From JAIRMO01 sp046533115 (GTDB taxonomy: Bacteria > Spirochaetota > Spirochaetia > Treponematales > Breznakiellaceae), in NCBI RefSeq assembly GCF_046533115.1, contig NZ_JAJQRC010000077.1, forward strand, positions 1 to 5,384: a stretch of DNA of 5,384 nucleotides, written 5' to 3'. Positions within the stretch are counted from its first letter, which is position 1. Every line of letters starts with the position of its first letter. The translations under genes were made by a program, and so were the position numbers. Under the pieces are notes generated by a model. The model did not search any database. It worked only from the letters and a program-made list of their open reading frames with translations, and had not been told where the DNA came from. Shown one piece after another: positions 1-5,308 of the stretch.

Positions 1-2
1 CC

Positions 3-125
3 TTTCAAAAGCGGCAAGATGTTCCAAAAGCCACTATAACCAAGGAGCAGCAAATGATCCGTGAACTTCAAGGCATCTTCTGTAAAGGCCGTTATCGTTC
101 ATGGAAGTCTTCATCAGGGTTGTAG
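3..125 (+). CDS. Possible 3' end of a truncated or incoming gene (hypothetical)
   Basis: One plus-strand frame is open from the window edge to a TAG at 123-125, giving about 40 residues rich in Lys, Gln and Arg (it includes ITKEQQMIRELQGIFCKGRY). The composition looks like the basic C-terminus of a protein, but I recognise no family. An ATG at 54-56 in this frame is preceded by AAGGAG at 42-47, so a 23-residue peptide starting there is also formally possible. The frame stops just before the palindromic repeats that begin at 139. It may be the true end of a gene lying to the left, a fragment cut by repeat insertion, or chance. Confidence 0.3.
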   Translation, partial: FQKRQDVPKATITKEQQMIRELQGIFCKGRYRSWKSSSGL

Positions 126-138
126 GGTTTATTCGGGA

Positions 139-213
139 GTCTGGTTTAATACCCCGGAGCTCTGCTCCGGCTCAAATAACGTAACGCTTACGAAATTTGG
201 TATTAAACCAGAC
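139..213. repeat. REP-like palindromic unit 1
   Basis: A perfect 15-bp inverted repeat pairs GTCTGGTTTAATACC (139-153) with its complement at 199-213. Inside it, a perfect 7-bp hairpin CCGGAGC-TCT-GCTCCGG sits at 154-170. The unit shares the core GGAGCTCTGCTCC with the palindrome at 273-293, and the 8-bp word AACGCTTA follows at 183-190 and recurs at 260-267. No T-run follows, so this looks like a dispersed palindromic repeat rather than an intrinsic terminator. Confidence 0.65.
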
Positions 214-237
214 GGTATTATAAATTTCCTATCGAAC

Positions 238-299
238 GAGCCTCCGTTCCGAATCAGGCAACGCTTAAGATACCGCGGAGCTCTGCTCCGCGGAGGCTC
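238..299. repeat. REP-like palindromic unit 2
   Basis: A 9-bp hairpin CCGCGGAGC-TCT-GCTCCGCGG lies at 273-293. A second, competing 9-bp pairing joins GAGCCTCCG (238-246) to CGGAGGCTC (291-299). The two pairings share bases 291-293, so they cannot both form completely. The core matches that of the unit at 154-170, so these are two diverged copies of one element, arranged like a BIME pair in enterobacterial REP terms. Confidence 0.65.
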
Positions 300-343
300 A
301 TACCGGGGAACTCAAAAATCGTAAAAAAGGATATTGGCTGGTT

Positions 344-389
344 AAAAAAGGGGGAATTTGTTCGGAAACTGAGCTTTCCGAACAAATTC
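344..389 (-). terminator. Candidate intrinsic terminator for the leftward operon
   Basis: A perfect 15-bp stem (354-368 with 375-389) closes a 6-nt loop. Read on the minus strand, the stem is followed by four C and then six T (349-344), roughly the layout of a Rho-independent terminator. It lies about 200 nt downstream of the stop codon of the minus-strand membrane protein gene, with no other convincing gene between. The stem is AT-mixed and the T-run starts four bases after it, so it is not a textbook case. In the plus direction only a weak TATTAATGTTT follows. Confidence 0.45.
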
Positions 390-590
390 TATTAATGTTT
401 AAATAATGGGGGCATGGCACACTTTTGGCGGCTATCTGTATTACGATCGTTTCCCGCCGGAGGCCGAGCCGCCTACCGGCCCAGTTTGTCCGGCAGGACA
501 AAAAAGCATAAACAGACCTGTAAACGCCGTTTTTTCTGCTACATTAGCCGCCCGCAAGGACGCGGACGGTTGGATTTCAGCAATGTATTT
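390..590. other. Non-coding 3' region with two small hairpins
   Basis: I see no convincing gene here. Short frames exist on both strands but have no family resemblance and mostly run antisense into the downstream gene. Two hairpins are visible. One pairs GCCGG (456-460) with CCGGC (476-480), extended inward by GGC/GCC with one bulged base. The other pairs TTTGTCC (485-491) with GGACAAA (496-502). This is probably the long 3' untranslated region of the leftward operon. Confidence 0.4.
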
Positions 591-1790
591 CTACCCAACT
601 GCAATTTCAACCAAGTTTTTGAAAAAGGCCCTATCAGCATCTTGTATGTTAACAAGTTTACCGGACTCAAACTTGTTCATGCCGGCCTTCTGTTCTTCGG
701 TTAAATCATTGCCGCTGAAACGGGTCAGAAGATAATTAACCGCTTCTCTATCGTTAATAGGCTCAATAGTCTTGCGCCTGGGTGATTTACAGCCGACTCC
801 TTTGCAATTAAAAGCAAGTGGTCTAACAATTATGTTTGCCGCATAGTCGGCGCAACCATCGTTAAGGTAATTATACATATCCTCGCGAGCATTATAATCC
901 TCATGGTCTTCTTCGTATTCAATCACTTCTGTACTTATGGCCTTGAAGGCGCCGATATACCCAGAGCCACCTCTCTTGAATAAGAATATTATATTCCCTG
1001 GTTGGACTTGTTTAACATACCCAGTTCTCCATGATTCGCCAAGCTCAAAAAGCGCTAAAATCGTTTCTCCCTTATCGTTATCGTTTTCAAGCACCTTGAG
1101 CTGTGTTTCATCGTACATCGAAAAATGCCAGCAGCGCGGTAAAACATCTTGGCTTTCAAAAGACTGCTGTGAAGAATCAAATTCAGGAGACGGCGTGACG
1201 TCTGTTTTGTATTCAGTAAAAGTATTCTCCTTCCTAAACGACATGAACAAAGTGACTAATGAATTTTTCCCGACTTTACTTTTTTCTTTCTCCTTCGGAG
1301 GTTTCACTGCTTCAGGGTAGAGATTCTCTTTCAAAATAGAAGTGATTTTAGCCCCTGCCGCTACTACCCCCACCATGTCAATATCATAGGCAATTTTTTC
1401 CAATTGCTTCGAGATGCCCTCAATCTGTTCATCATCAAGAAAAAATACAAGTTGCTGAAAACAAATGTTTCTTAATTGATTCAATTCTTCGCGAGTCACT
1501 TCCGAATCACTGAACATTCCCCAGAGATGCTCCATAAATTGTGAATAGACCATGAGTTTTTTCTCGAATATTTTAATGGCTCGTTCTTTTTTTTCTTCTG
1601 CTGCTGATTGACCCTTAAGAAGTATCACCGTGATTACACCAGTAATGGCCGCCCCTAATGCTGCCCCTATGAAACTACCCGGCATTTCGATAGGGTCTAT
1701 TGCTCCAAATTGAACCGCAGACCAACACATGAGCAAAAGACAAATAATGGCGGCAATAATCAACACGCCAGAAACAATAGATTTCTTCAT
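591..1790 (-). CDS. Two-helix membrane protein with C-terminal PUA/EVE-like domain (function unknown)
   Basis: This 399-residue protein has two hydrophobic helices near the N-terminus (about 5-28 and 36-58). The second is Gly-rich, with G38, G42, G46 and G51 spaced like a helix-packing motif. Next comes a charged, probably coiled-coil segment (about 62-135), a Lys/Pro-rich and polar linker (about 160-215), and a globular C-terminal part. Residues 219-290 contain RCWHFSMYDE, then QPGNIIFLFKRGGSGYIGAF, which resembles the 'GD-x-hydrophobic ... gIga' strand pattern of PUA-like/EVE domains. I infer that fold from pattern only. ATG at 1788-1790 is preceded by AAAGGAGGG (complement of 1800-1808), supporting this start. 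That site overlaps the stop codon of the upstream zinc-ribbon gene, and only 16 nt separate the two, so they form an operon. Base composition is much more AT-rich than that of pyrK-pyrD, suggesting acquisition. The C-terminal domain most likely faces the cytoplasm. It could bind modified or structured nucleic acid, but no catalytic motif is visible. Confidence 0.85.
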   Translation of the reverse strand: MKKSIVSGVLIIAAIICLLLMCWSAVQFGAIDPIEMPGSFIGAALGAAITGVITVILLKGQSAAEEKKERAIKIFEKKLMVYSQFMEHLWGMFSDSEVTREELNQLRNICFQQLVFFLDDEQIEGISKQLEKIAYDIDMVGVVAAGAKITSILKENLYPEAVKPPKEKEKSKVGKNSLVTLFMSFRKENTFTEYKTDVTPSPEFDSSQQSFESQDVLPRCWHFSMYDETQLKVLENDNDKGETILALFELGESWRTGYVKQVQPGNIIFLFKRGGSGYIGAFKAISTEVIEYEEDHEDYNAREDMYNYLNDGCADYAANIIVRPLAFNCKGVGCKSPRRKTIEPINDREAVNYLLTRFSGNDLTEEQKAGMNKFESGKLVNIQDADRAFFKNLVEIAVG

Positions 1791-1806
1791 CTAATTCTTC
1801 CCTCCT

Positions 1807-2040
1807 TTACATTTTATGCCACGTATGGAAATGTTTGCCCTCACAAGTTGTGGTGTTCTGTGGTGTTGATTTACACCTTTCAATCGTCAGTCCACATTTA
1901 TGGCATTCATATGTCGCATCGCCATCATCGGTGATTTTTGTCCATGAGTGGAAGTGTTTCCCCTCACATGTTGTCGAATTCTGCGGAGTTGTTGAATTAC
2001 GAACAACCTTGCCACATTTGCTACACTGATAAACTGCCAT
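1807..2040 (-). CDS. Tandem zinc-ribbon small protein
   Basis: This 77-residue protein is made of two copies of one module of about 33 residues (4-36 and 44-77). Each has the pattern Y-x-C-x2-C-G ... T-P-Q-N-x-T-T-C-E-G-K-H-F-H-x-W. Likely zinc ligands are C6, C9, C25 and H29 or H31 in the first copy, and C46, C49, C66 and H70 or H72 in the second, so it probably binds two Zn ions. There is no signal peptide or membrane segment, so a cytoplasmic location is expected. A clear AAAGGAG (complement of 2047-2053) lies six bases before the ATG. It is the first gene of an operon with the membrane protein gene, 16 nt apart. Small zinc ribbons of this kind occur as solitary hypothetical proteins. Partner binding or nucleic-acid binding is plausible, but nothing in the sequence decides it. 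Confidence 0.8.
   Translation of the reverse strand: MAVYQCSKCGKVVRNSTTPQNSTTCEGKHFHSWTKITDDGDATYECHKCGLTIERCKSTPQNTTTCEGKHFHTWHKM
1810..2031 (-). repeat. Internal tandem duplication of the zinc-ribbon module
   Basis: The two protein modules correspond to DNA segments 1933-2031 and 1810-1911. They remain alignable at the nucleotide level around the CEGKHFH segment and the preceding TPQN codons. A 7-residue linker (TDDGDAT) separates them. The DNA similarity suggests fairly recent duplication of a single ribbon. Confidence 0.7.
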
Positions 2041-2118
2041 AACAAGCTCCTTTCTTAGTTACCTCTTTGCAAAGGCTGTATTGTTTTACAACGGCACGGA
2101 TGCCGCCACTATAATTTG

Positions 2119-2147
2119 ATAGTATTTTACAAGTTGCTTCTCGTCAA
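2119..2147 (-). promoter_or_regulatory. Sigma70-like promoter of the zinc-ribbon/membrane protein operon
   Basis: On the minus strand TTGACG (complement of 2142-2147) is followed after exactly 17 bases by TACTAT (complement of 2119-2124). This is a good -35/-10 pair at ideal spacing. Transcription would begin near 2112, leaving an untranslated leader of about 70 nt. The leader holds a small hairpin, CGGCA/TGCCG (2092-2105). The -35 box lies only about 10 bp from the edge of the MITE-like element at 2157-2387. Confidence 0.55.
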
Positions 2148-2156
2148 GATAGCACA

Positions 2157-2387
2157 ATGCCTCATAATTAATCTAACCCCAAAAAAGTCATGCCTCAAAA
2201 TAAAATTCTAACCCAAAATGACCTAAGTCGTTATATTACAAGAGATTATACAATGAGCTAATTCCAGGTAGGATAAAGAGTTACAAAGAGTCTCAAAAGC
2301 CATCTGGAATCCTAAATAGGCATATTGTAAGTCTAAATATGTACAGGAATTAGACATGCGTAGGGTTAGATTTTGTTATGAGGCATT
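2157..2387. mobile_element. MITE-like element bounded by inverted ATGCCTCAT...CTAACCC repeats
   Basis: The repeat AATGCCTCATAA-n-TCTAACCC occurs at 2157-2180 and, diverged, again in the same orientation at 2190-2214. It recurs in the opposite orientation at 2363-2387. The outermost copies share a perfect 12-bp terminal inverted repeat, AATGCCTCATAA. Inside, CTAATTCC (2258-2265) is complementary to 2346-2353, and ATTCCA (2261-2266) to 2305-2310, so the whole unit can fold. It is AT-rich, about 230 bp long and has no gene of its own, as expected for a non-autonomous element. I could not identify a target-site duplication: the flanks AGCACA and ACGGTT do not match. Either copy 1 or copy 2 could be the true left end. 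Confidence 0.55.
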
Positions 2388-2456
2388 ACGGTTGGTTTGT
2401 GGTTATGTTAAACTGAGCATTACCGGCTTGCGGACCTGCGTCCTTCGGGGTAAACT

Positions 2457-2474
2457 GGGGGGGTGAACCATGTG
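2457..2474 (+). promoter_or_regulatory. G-tract ribosome binding site and start choice of pyrK
   Basis: Seven consecutive G (2457-2463) are the only purine-rich stretch before the gene. A GTG whose first base is the last G of that run (2463) would leave no room for ribosome binding. The next in-frame GTG at 2472-2474 lies 8 bases after the run, a normal spacing, so I prefer it. The upstream 2388-2456 holds no convincing -35/-10 pair that I can see. Confidence 0.45.
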
Positions 2475-3296
2475 GATAGCATAAGCCCCCGGGCATCTTG
2501 TTTCTGCCGGCTTATATGGAAGCGGTCTATCGGGCCGGAGATAAGCTGTCTGGAGTTTGCCTGGAGCGGCCCGGCACCCCGGGGGGGGCAGTTTTTTTTG
2601 GTCAAGCCTGTCCGATCCGGGGTGTTTCTGGGGAGGCCCCTCAGCGCTGCCGCTTGGATCCCCGATACCCCGGAGAACCGCCTGCCGGGGGAAACGGCCG
2701 GGCCGGGCCCGGGGGTCCGGTTTCTCTTGGTCCGGCGGGGGAAGGGGACCGGGGAGTTGACCGGCCTGGAGATAGGGGAAATGGCGGAATTGATCGGCCC
2801 CCTGGGAAACGCCTGGGGAGATTTTTTACCCCCCCCGGGGGGAGCCGTCGCCCTTATCGGCGGCGGGATCGGCATCGCCCCCCTCCTCGCCTTTGCCGGG
2901 GAACTCGCCGGGCAGTGCTTTGATTTTTACGCCGGGTTCAGGACCCTCCGGGGCGCGGAGGAACGGGAGGGGCTTTTGGGGCCGGTAAGGTCCCGCGCCC
3001 GGGAAATGGTGATCGCCACCGAAGACGGAACTGAGGGCCGTAAGGGCCGGATCCCCGATCTGCTTGACCCGGCAAAATACGCCGCGGTGTACGCCTGCGG
3101 GCCTGAACCCATGCTCAAGGCCGTGGGGACTTCCGCAAAACAGGCGGGGGTCCCCTGTTTTATCAGCCTGGAACGGCACATGGCTTGCGGAGTCGGGGCC
3201 TGTCTGGGCTGTACCGTGGAGACCCTCCGGGGAAACCGGCGCTGCTGCGCCGACGGTCCCATTTTTAACGCGGAGGAGCTGAATTTTGATGAATAA
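2472..3296 (+). CDS. pyrK: Dihydroorotate dehydrogenase B (NAD+), electron transfer subunit
   Basis: PyrK carries electrons between NAD(H) and the FMN of PyrD through FAD and a [2Fe-2S] cluster, in the cytoplasm, for orotate formation in UMP synthesis. The 274-residue product (from GTG 2472) shows the full family layout. The FAD-domain motif RPLS is at 55-58. The NAD-domain glycine loop GGGIGIAP is at 130-137 and ACGPEPML at 208-215. The C-terminal cluster segment is MACGVGACLGC, with C239, C244 and C247, then C259 before ADGPIF. An adjacent extra Cys at 258 could confuse the fourth ligand assignment, but C259 matches the family pattern C-x-DGP-x-F. Its length is normal. An alternative GTG at 2463 would add three residues. 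Its stop overlaps the start of pyrD, so the two subunits are probably translationally coupled. Unusually long homopolymers (G8, T8, C8) lie inside the frame. Confidence 0.96.
   Translation: MDSISPRASCFCRLIWKRSIGPEISCLEFAWSGPAPRGGQFFLVKPVRSGVFLGRPLSAAAWIPDTPENRLPGETAGPGPGVRFLLVRRGKGTGELTGLEIGEMAELIGPLGNAWGDFLPPPGGAVALIGGGIGIAPLLAFAGELAGQCFDFYAGFRTLRGAEEREGLLGPVRSRAREMVIATEDGTEGRKGRIPDLLDPAKYAAVYACGPEPMLKAVGTSAKQAGVPCFISLERHMACGVGACLGCTVETLRGNRRCCADGPIFNAEELNFDE
3272..3291 (+). promoter_or_regulatory. Ribosome binding site of pyrD inside the pyrK 3' end
   Basis: GGAGGAG at 3272-3278 lies within the last codons of pyrK. It precedes ATG 3289-3291 by 10 bases and an in-frame TTG at 3286 by 7. The TTG has the slightly better spacing and the ATG the better codon. 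The proteins differ by one residue. The site supports coupled translation of the two subunits. Confidence 0.5.
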
Positions 3297-4278
3297 CCCC
3301 CCTTCAGGCGGGGCCGGGCCGGACCTTTCGGTAACCATTGCCGGGATACGGTTCAGGAACCCCGTGATCGCCGCTTCCGGGACCTTTGGGTATGGCCGGG
3401 AGTATCAGGGCCTTCTGGACGTTTCCGCCCTGGGGGGGATCTGTACCAAGGGCCTTACCCTGCGGCCCCGGCCGGGAAACACCGGAAACCGGATCCATGA
3501 AACCCCCTCGGGGATCCTCAACTCCATCGGCCTGGAGAATCCCGGGATCCCCGCCTTTTTGGAAAAGGAACTTCCCGCCCTCCGGGAGCTTGGCCCCGTG
3601 GTGATCGCCAACCTCTCCGGCGCTGACCCGGAGGAATACGCCGAGGGCGCGCGGATCTTGGGCGCTTCCTCCATTGATATGATAGAGCTCAATATCTCCT
3701 GTCCCAACGTAAAAGCCGGGGGCATGGCCTTTGGCCTGGACCCCGAAATGGCGGCTTCGGTGGTGGGGCCGGTCCGGCGGGCCGCGGGGGGCAAGCCCCT
3801 GATGGTCAAACTCTCCCCCAATGCCCCGGACCTTGCGGCGGTGGCCCGAGCCTGTGTTGACGCCGGGGCGGATGCCCTTTCCCTGGTGAACACCTTTAAG
3901 GCCATGGCCATTGATATTTATAGAAGAAAACCGGTCTTTGATATGGTGAGCGCCGGGCTCTCGGGGCCCGCCATCCGGCCCATTGCCCTGCGCATGGTAT
4001 GGGAGCTTGGGAACGCCCTGGAGCTTCCCCTCATCGGCGTTGGGGGAATTGCCGGGCCCGAGGATGCCCTGGAGTTCCTTTTGGCCGGTGCCGCCGCGGT
4101 GCAGGTGGGTTCCGCCACCTTTGCCCATCCCGCCGCCATGCTGGAAACCATCCGGGGTATTCGGGATTATATGGAGAAAGGGGCATTTTTAACTGTGGGG
4201 GAATTATCTATCCGGCAAAAAAGCCCCCGCGCAAGGGATAGAAGCGGAAATACCGGAAGCCCCCCGCAGGGGGGCTGA
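3289..4278 (+). CDS. pyrD: Dihydroorotate dehydrogenase B (NAD+), catalytic subunit, class 1B
   Basis: This FMN enzyme of the TIM-barrel fold converts (S)-dihydroorotate to orotate, pairing with PyrK as a heterotetramer. Visible family signatures are the N-terminal NPVIAASGTFGYGRE (24-38), TKGLT with the conserved FMN-contacting K54, LNSIGLENPG (77-86), and the active-site loop NISCPN with catalytic C138. Cys rather than Ser there marks class 1. Further along are MVKLSPN (K174), the phosphate-binding GVGGI (250-254) and AVQVGSATF (270-278). At 329 residues it is about 20 longer than usual. The excess is a low-complexity tail (about 309-329, Arg/Ser/Gly/Pro) encoded by GC-rich hairpin sequence running into the stop codon. 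The ATG overlaps the last 8 bases of pyrK. An in-frame TTG at 3286 is the alternative start. Confidence 0.97.
   Translation: MNNPPSGGAGPDLSVTIAGIRFRNPVIAASGTFGYGREYQGLLDVSALGGICTKGLTLRPRPGNTGNRIHETPSGILNSIGLENPGIPAFLEKELPALRELGPVVIANLSGADPEEYAEGARILGASSIDMIELNISCPNVKAGGMAFGLDPEMAASVVGPVRRAAGGKPLMVKLSPNAPDLAAVARACVDAGADALSLVNTFKAMAIDIYRRKPVFDMVSAGLSGPAIRPIALRMVWELGNALELPLIGVGGIAGPEDALEFLLAGAAAVQVGSATFAHPAAMLETIRGIRDYMEKGAFLTVGELSIRQKSPRARDRSGNTGSPPQGG
4258..4276 (+). terminator. GC hairpin overlapping the pyrD stop codon
   Basis: A perfect 8-bp stem, AGCCCCCC-GCA-GGGGGGCT, ends on the first base of the pyrD TGA (4276-4278). It encodes the last residues of the protein. No T-run follows (GAGGAATTGG does), so it is not a canonical Rho-independent terminator. 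It could stabilise the mRNA 3' end or cause pausing. Confidence 0.35.
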
Positions 4279-4300
4279 GGAATTGGAGCGGATAGCCCGG

Positions 4301-4370
4301 TCGCCGGAACACCGAAGGCGAAACACCGAGGTGGAACACCTTCGGTGTTTCGCCTTTGGTGTTTTGGCGA
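4301..4370. repeat. Long near-perfect inverted repeat (33-bp stem, 3-nt loop)
   Basis: Bases 4301-4333 pair with 4337-4370 around the loop GAA, with one bulged base and a few G-U pairs in RNA. The arms contain the word AACACCGA twice on the left side and its complement-like partners on the right, so the stem is itself built from a short repeat. It lies in the gap between pyrD and the thioesterase gene. No T-run follows on either strand, so a dispersed palindromic repeat or an RNA processing site fits better than an intrinsic terminator. Confidence 0.75.
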
Positions 4371-4440
4371 TGCGCCCTGATTTATATTGAAGGGTTTGAG
4401 TGAATGGCTTTTCAAAATCCGTTTTTTCCGGCAGGATAGG

Positions 4441-4457
4441 GGTGGAGTGTGCATATG
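4441..4457 (+). promoter_or_regulatory. Ribosome binding site setting the thioesterase start
   Basis: GGTGGAG (4441-4447) lies 7 bases before ATG 4455-4457 and only 1 base before the in-frame GTG at 4449. The spacing clearly favours the ATG. Confidence 0.6.
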
Positions 4458-5225
4458 GATATTTGGCAGGAAACGTTTCCCCTGCGTTTTGGGAATATAG
4501 ACCGGTCGGACCGCCTGACTTTGGCGGCGACCTTTGATTTTTTTCAGGAGGTGGCCATCAGCCACGCGGAAAGTTTGGGGGTCGGGCGGGAGGCCATGGC
4601 CCGGACCGGTCAGGGTTGGGTGCTTTCCCGGATTTCGGTTTTTTTTGAGCGCCGGCCGCAATGGGGGGAGACGGTTACGGTGCGGTCCTGGCCCCGGGGT
4701 TGGGACCGGCTTTTCGCGGTGCGGGATTACGATATTCGGGACGCGTCGGATACGCCCGTTGTCCGGGGCCGCAGCAACTGGCTGATCCTGGATATTGAAA
4801 AACGGCGCCCCCTGCGGCCGCAGGCGGTGATGGGGACCCTGCCCCTGAACGAAGGGTTGGACGCCCTGCCCGGCGGGGCTGGCAGCCTGGATGCCCGGGA
4901 TGATTTGGGTAAGGCCGGTGAGCGCCAGGCCCGGTATTCGGATATCGATTACAATGGCCACGTCAATAATGCCCGGTACATCCAGTGGATCCAGGATGTT
5001 ACCGATGCGGGGGTCCTGGAACAGGCCAATCAGATGCGGCTGGATATCAACTATTTAAGCGAGATCAAAAGCGGCGAAACGATTGAGCTGTGGACCGCGC
5101 CAATCTCTGGCTCCGACGCCCCGAATGAACCTCCACCGGCCCGGGCCATCGCCTACGAAGGCCGGCGCCGGGAAGGGGACCAGGCCGTGTTCCGGGCGGA
5201 GCTGCGGGTGTTCGGGGGGAGTTAG
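4455..5225 (+). CDS. Acyl-ACP thioesterase (bacterial FatA/FatB-like)
   Basis: This cytoplasmic enzyme hydrolyses acyl-acyl carrier protein to release free fatty acid. The 256-residue product fits the double hotdog family (Pfam Acyl-ACP_TE) in length and order. The first hotdog carries the long-helix segment FDFFQEVAISHAESLGVG (27-44), then GWVLSRISVFFERRPQWGE and RSNWLILDIEKRRPLRP. The second carries the signature DYNGHVNNARYIQW (165-178). D165, N167 and H169 match the catalytic residues described for plant FatB. E203 (in YLSEIKSGE) falls at the spacing expected for the catalytic acid, whereas the Cys of the plant N-H-C model is replaced by Ile204. ATG 4455 is chosen for its ribosome site. 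No obvious signal peptide or membrane segment is present. It follows pyrD on the same strand, but the 176-bp gap with a long hairpin argues for separate expression. Chain-length preference cannot be read from the sequence. Confidence 0.92.
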   Translation: MDIWQETFPLRFGNIDRSDRLTLAATFDFFQEVAISHAESLGVGREAMARTGQGWVLSRISVFFERRPQWGETVTVRSWPRGWDRLFAVRDYDIRDASDTPVVRGRSNWLILDIEKRRPLRPQAVMGTLPLNEGLDALPGGAGSLDARDDLGKAGERQARYSDIDYNGHVNNARYIQWIQDVTDAGVLEQANQMRLDINYLSEIKSGETIELWTAPISGSDAPNEPPPARAIAYEGRRREGDQAVFRAELRVFGGS

Positions 5226-5252
5226 CATTGGGGGGTAAAAACGGGAAGAGAA

Positions 5253-5288
5253 TTAACCACAAAGGCGAATAAGGCGCGAAAAGGAAGG
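5253..5288. repeat. Candidate dispersed AACCACAAAGGCG-type repeat
   Basis: The stretch begins TTAACCACAAAGGCGAATAA and continues with AGGCGCGAAAAGGAAGG, a series of imperfect short A/G units. Sequences of the form 'AACCACAAAGG...' occur as intergenic repeats in many bacterial genomes. From this single copy the assignment rests on resemblance only. Confidence 0.3.
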
Positions 5289-5308
5289 GAGGAGTTAGGA
5301 CCCGCGCG

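Noticed and set aside
61..324. An 87-residue plus-strand frame starting at GTG 61
   Set aside because: It runs straight through both palindromic repeats, so its C-terminal half is translated repeat, and it has no ribosome site or family resemblance.
485..505. TTTGTCC-GGCA-GGACAAA hairpin as a terminator
   Set aside because: On the plus strand it is followed by A rather than T. On the minus strand the T-run precedes the stem instead of following it.
406..735. Plus-strand frames at 406-735 and 414-704
   Set aside because: They overlap each other and run antisense into the well-supported membrane protein gene. They lack ribosome sites and recognisable motifs.
937..1320. 127-residue plus-strand frame
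   Set aside because: It is the antisense shadow of the membrane protein gene, which has a clear ribosome site and domain structure.
2386..2414. TTACGG-N17-TAAACT as a promoter for pyrK
   Set aside because: The -35 match is only two of six bases and the -10 is poor. The correct spacing alone does not support it.
3304..4128. 274-residue minus-strand frame opposite pyrD, with similar ones at 2420-2875, 2826-3338 and 4167-4961
   Set aside because: High GC in codon position 3 removes stop codons from the antisense frames. These products are Pro/Gly/Arg-rich without family features and lie opposite certain genes.
4301..4370. Repeated AACACCGA words as a CRISPR-like array
   Set aside because: The words belong to the arms of a single hairpin. 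There are no regular spacers.
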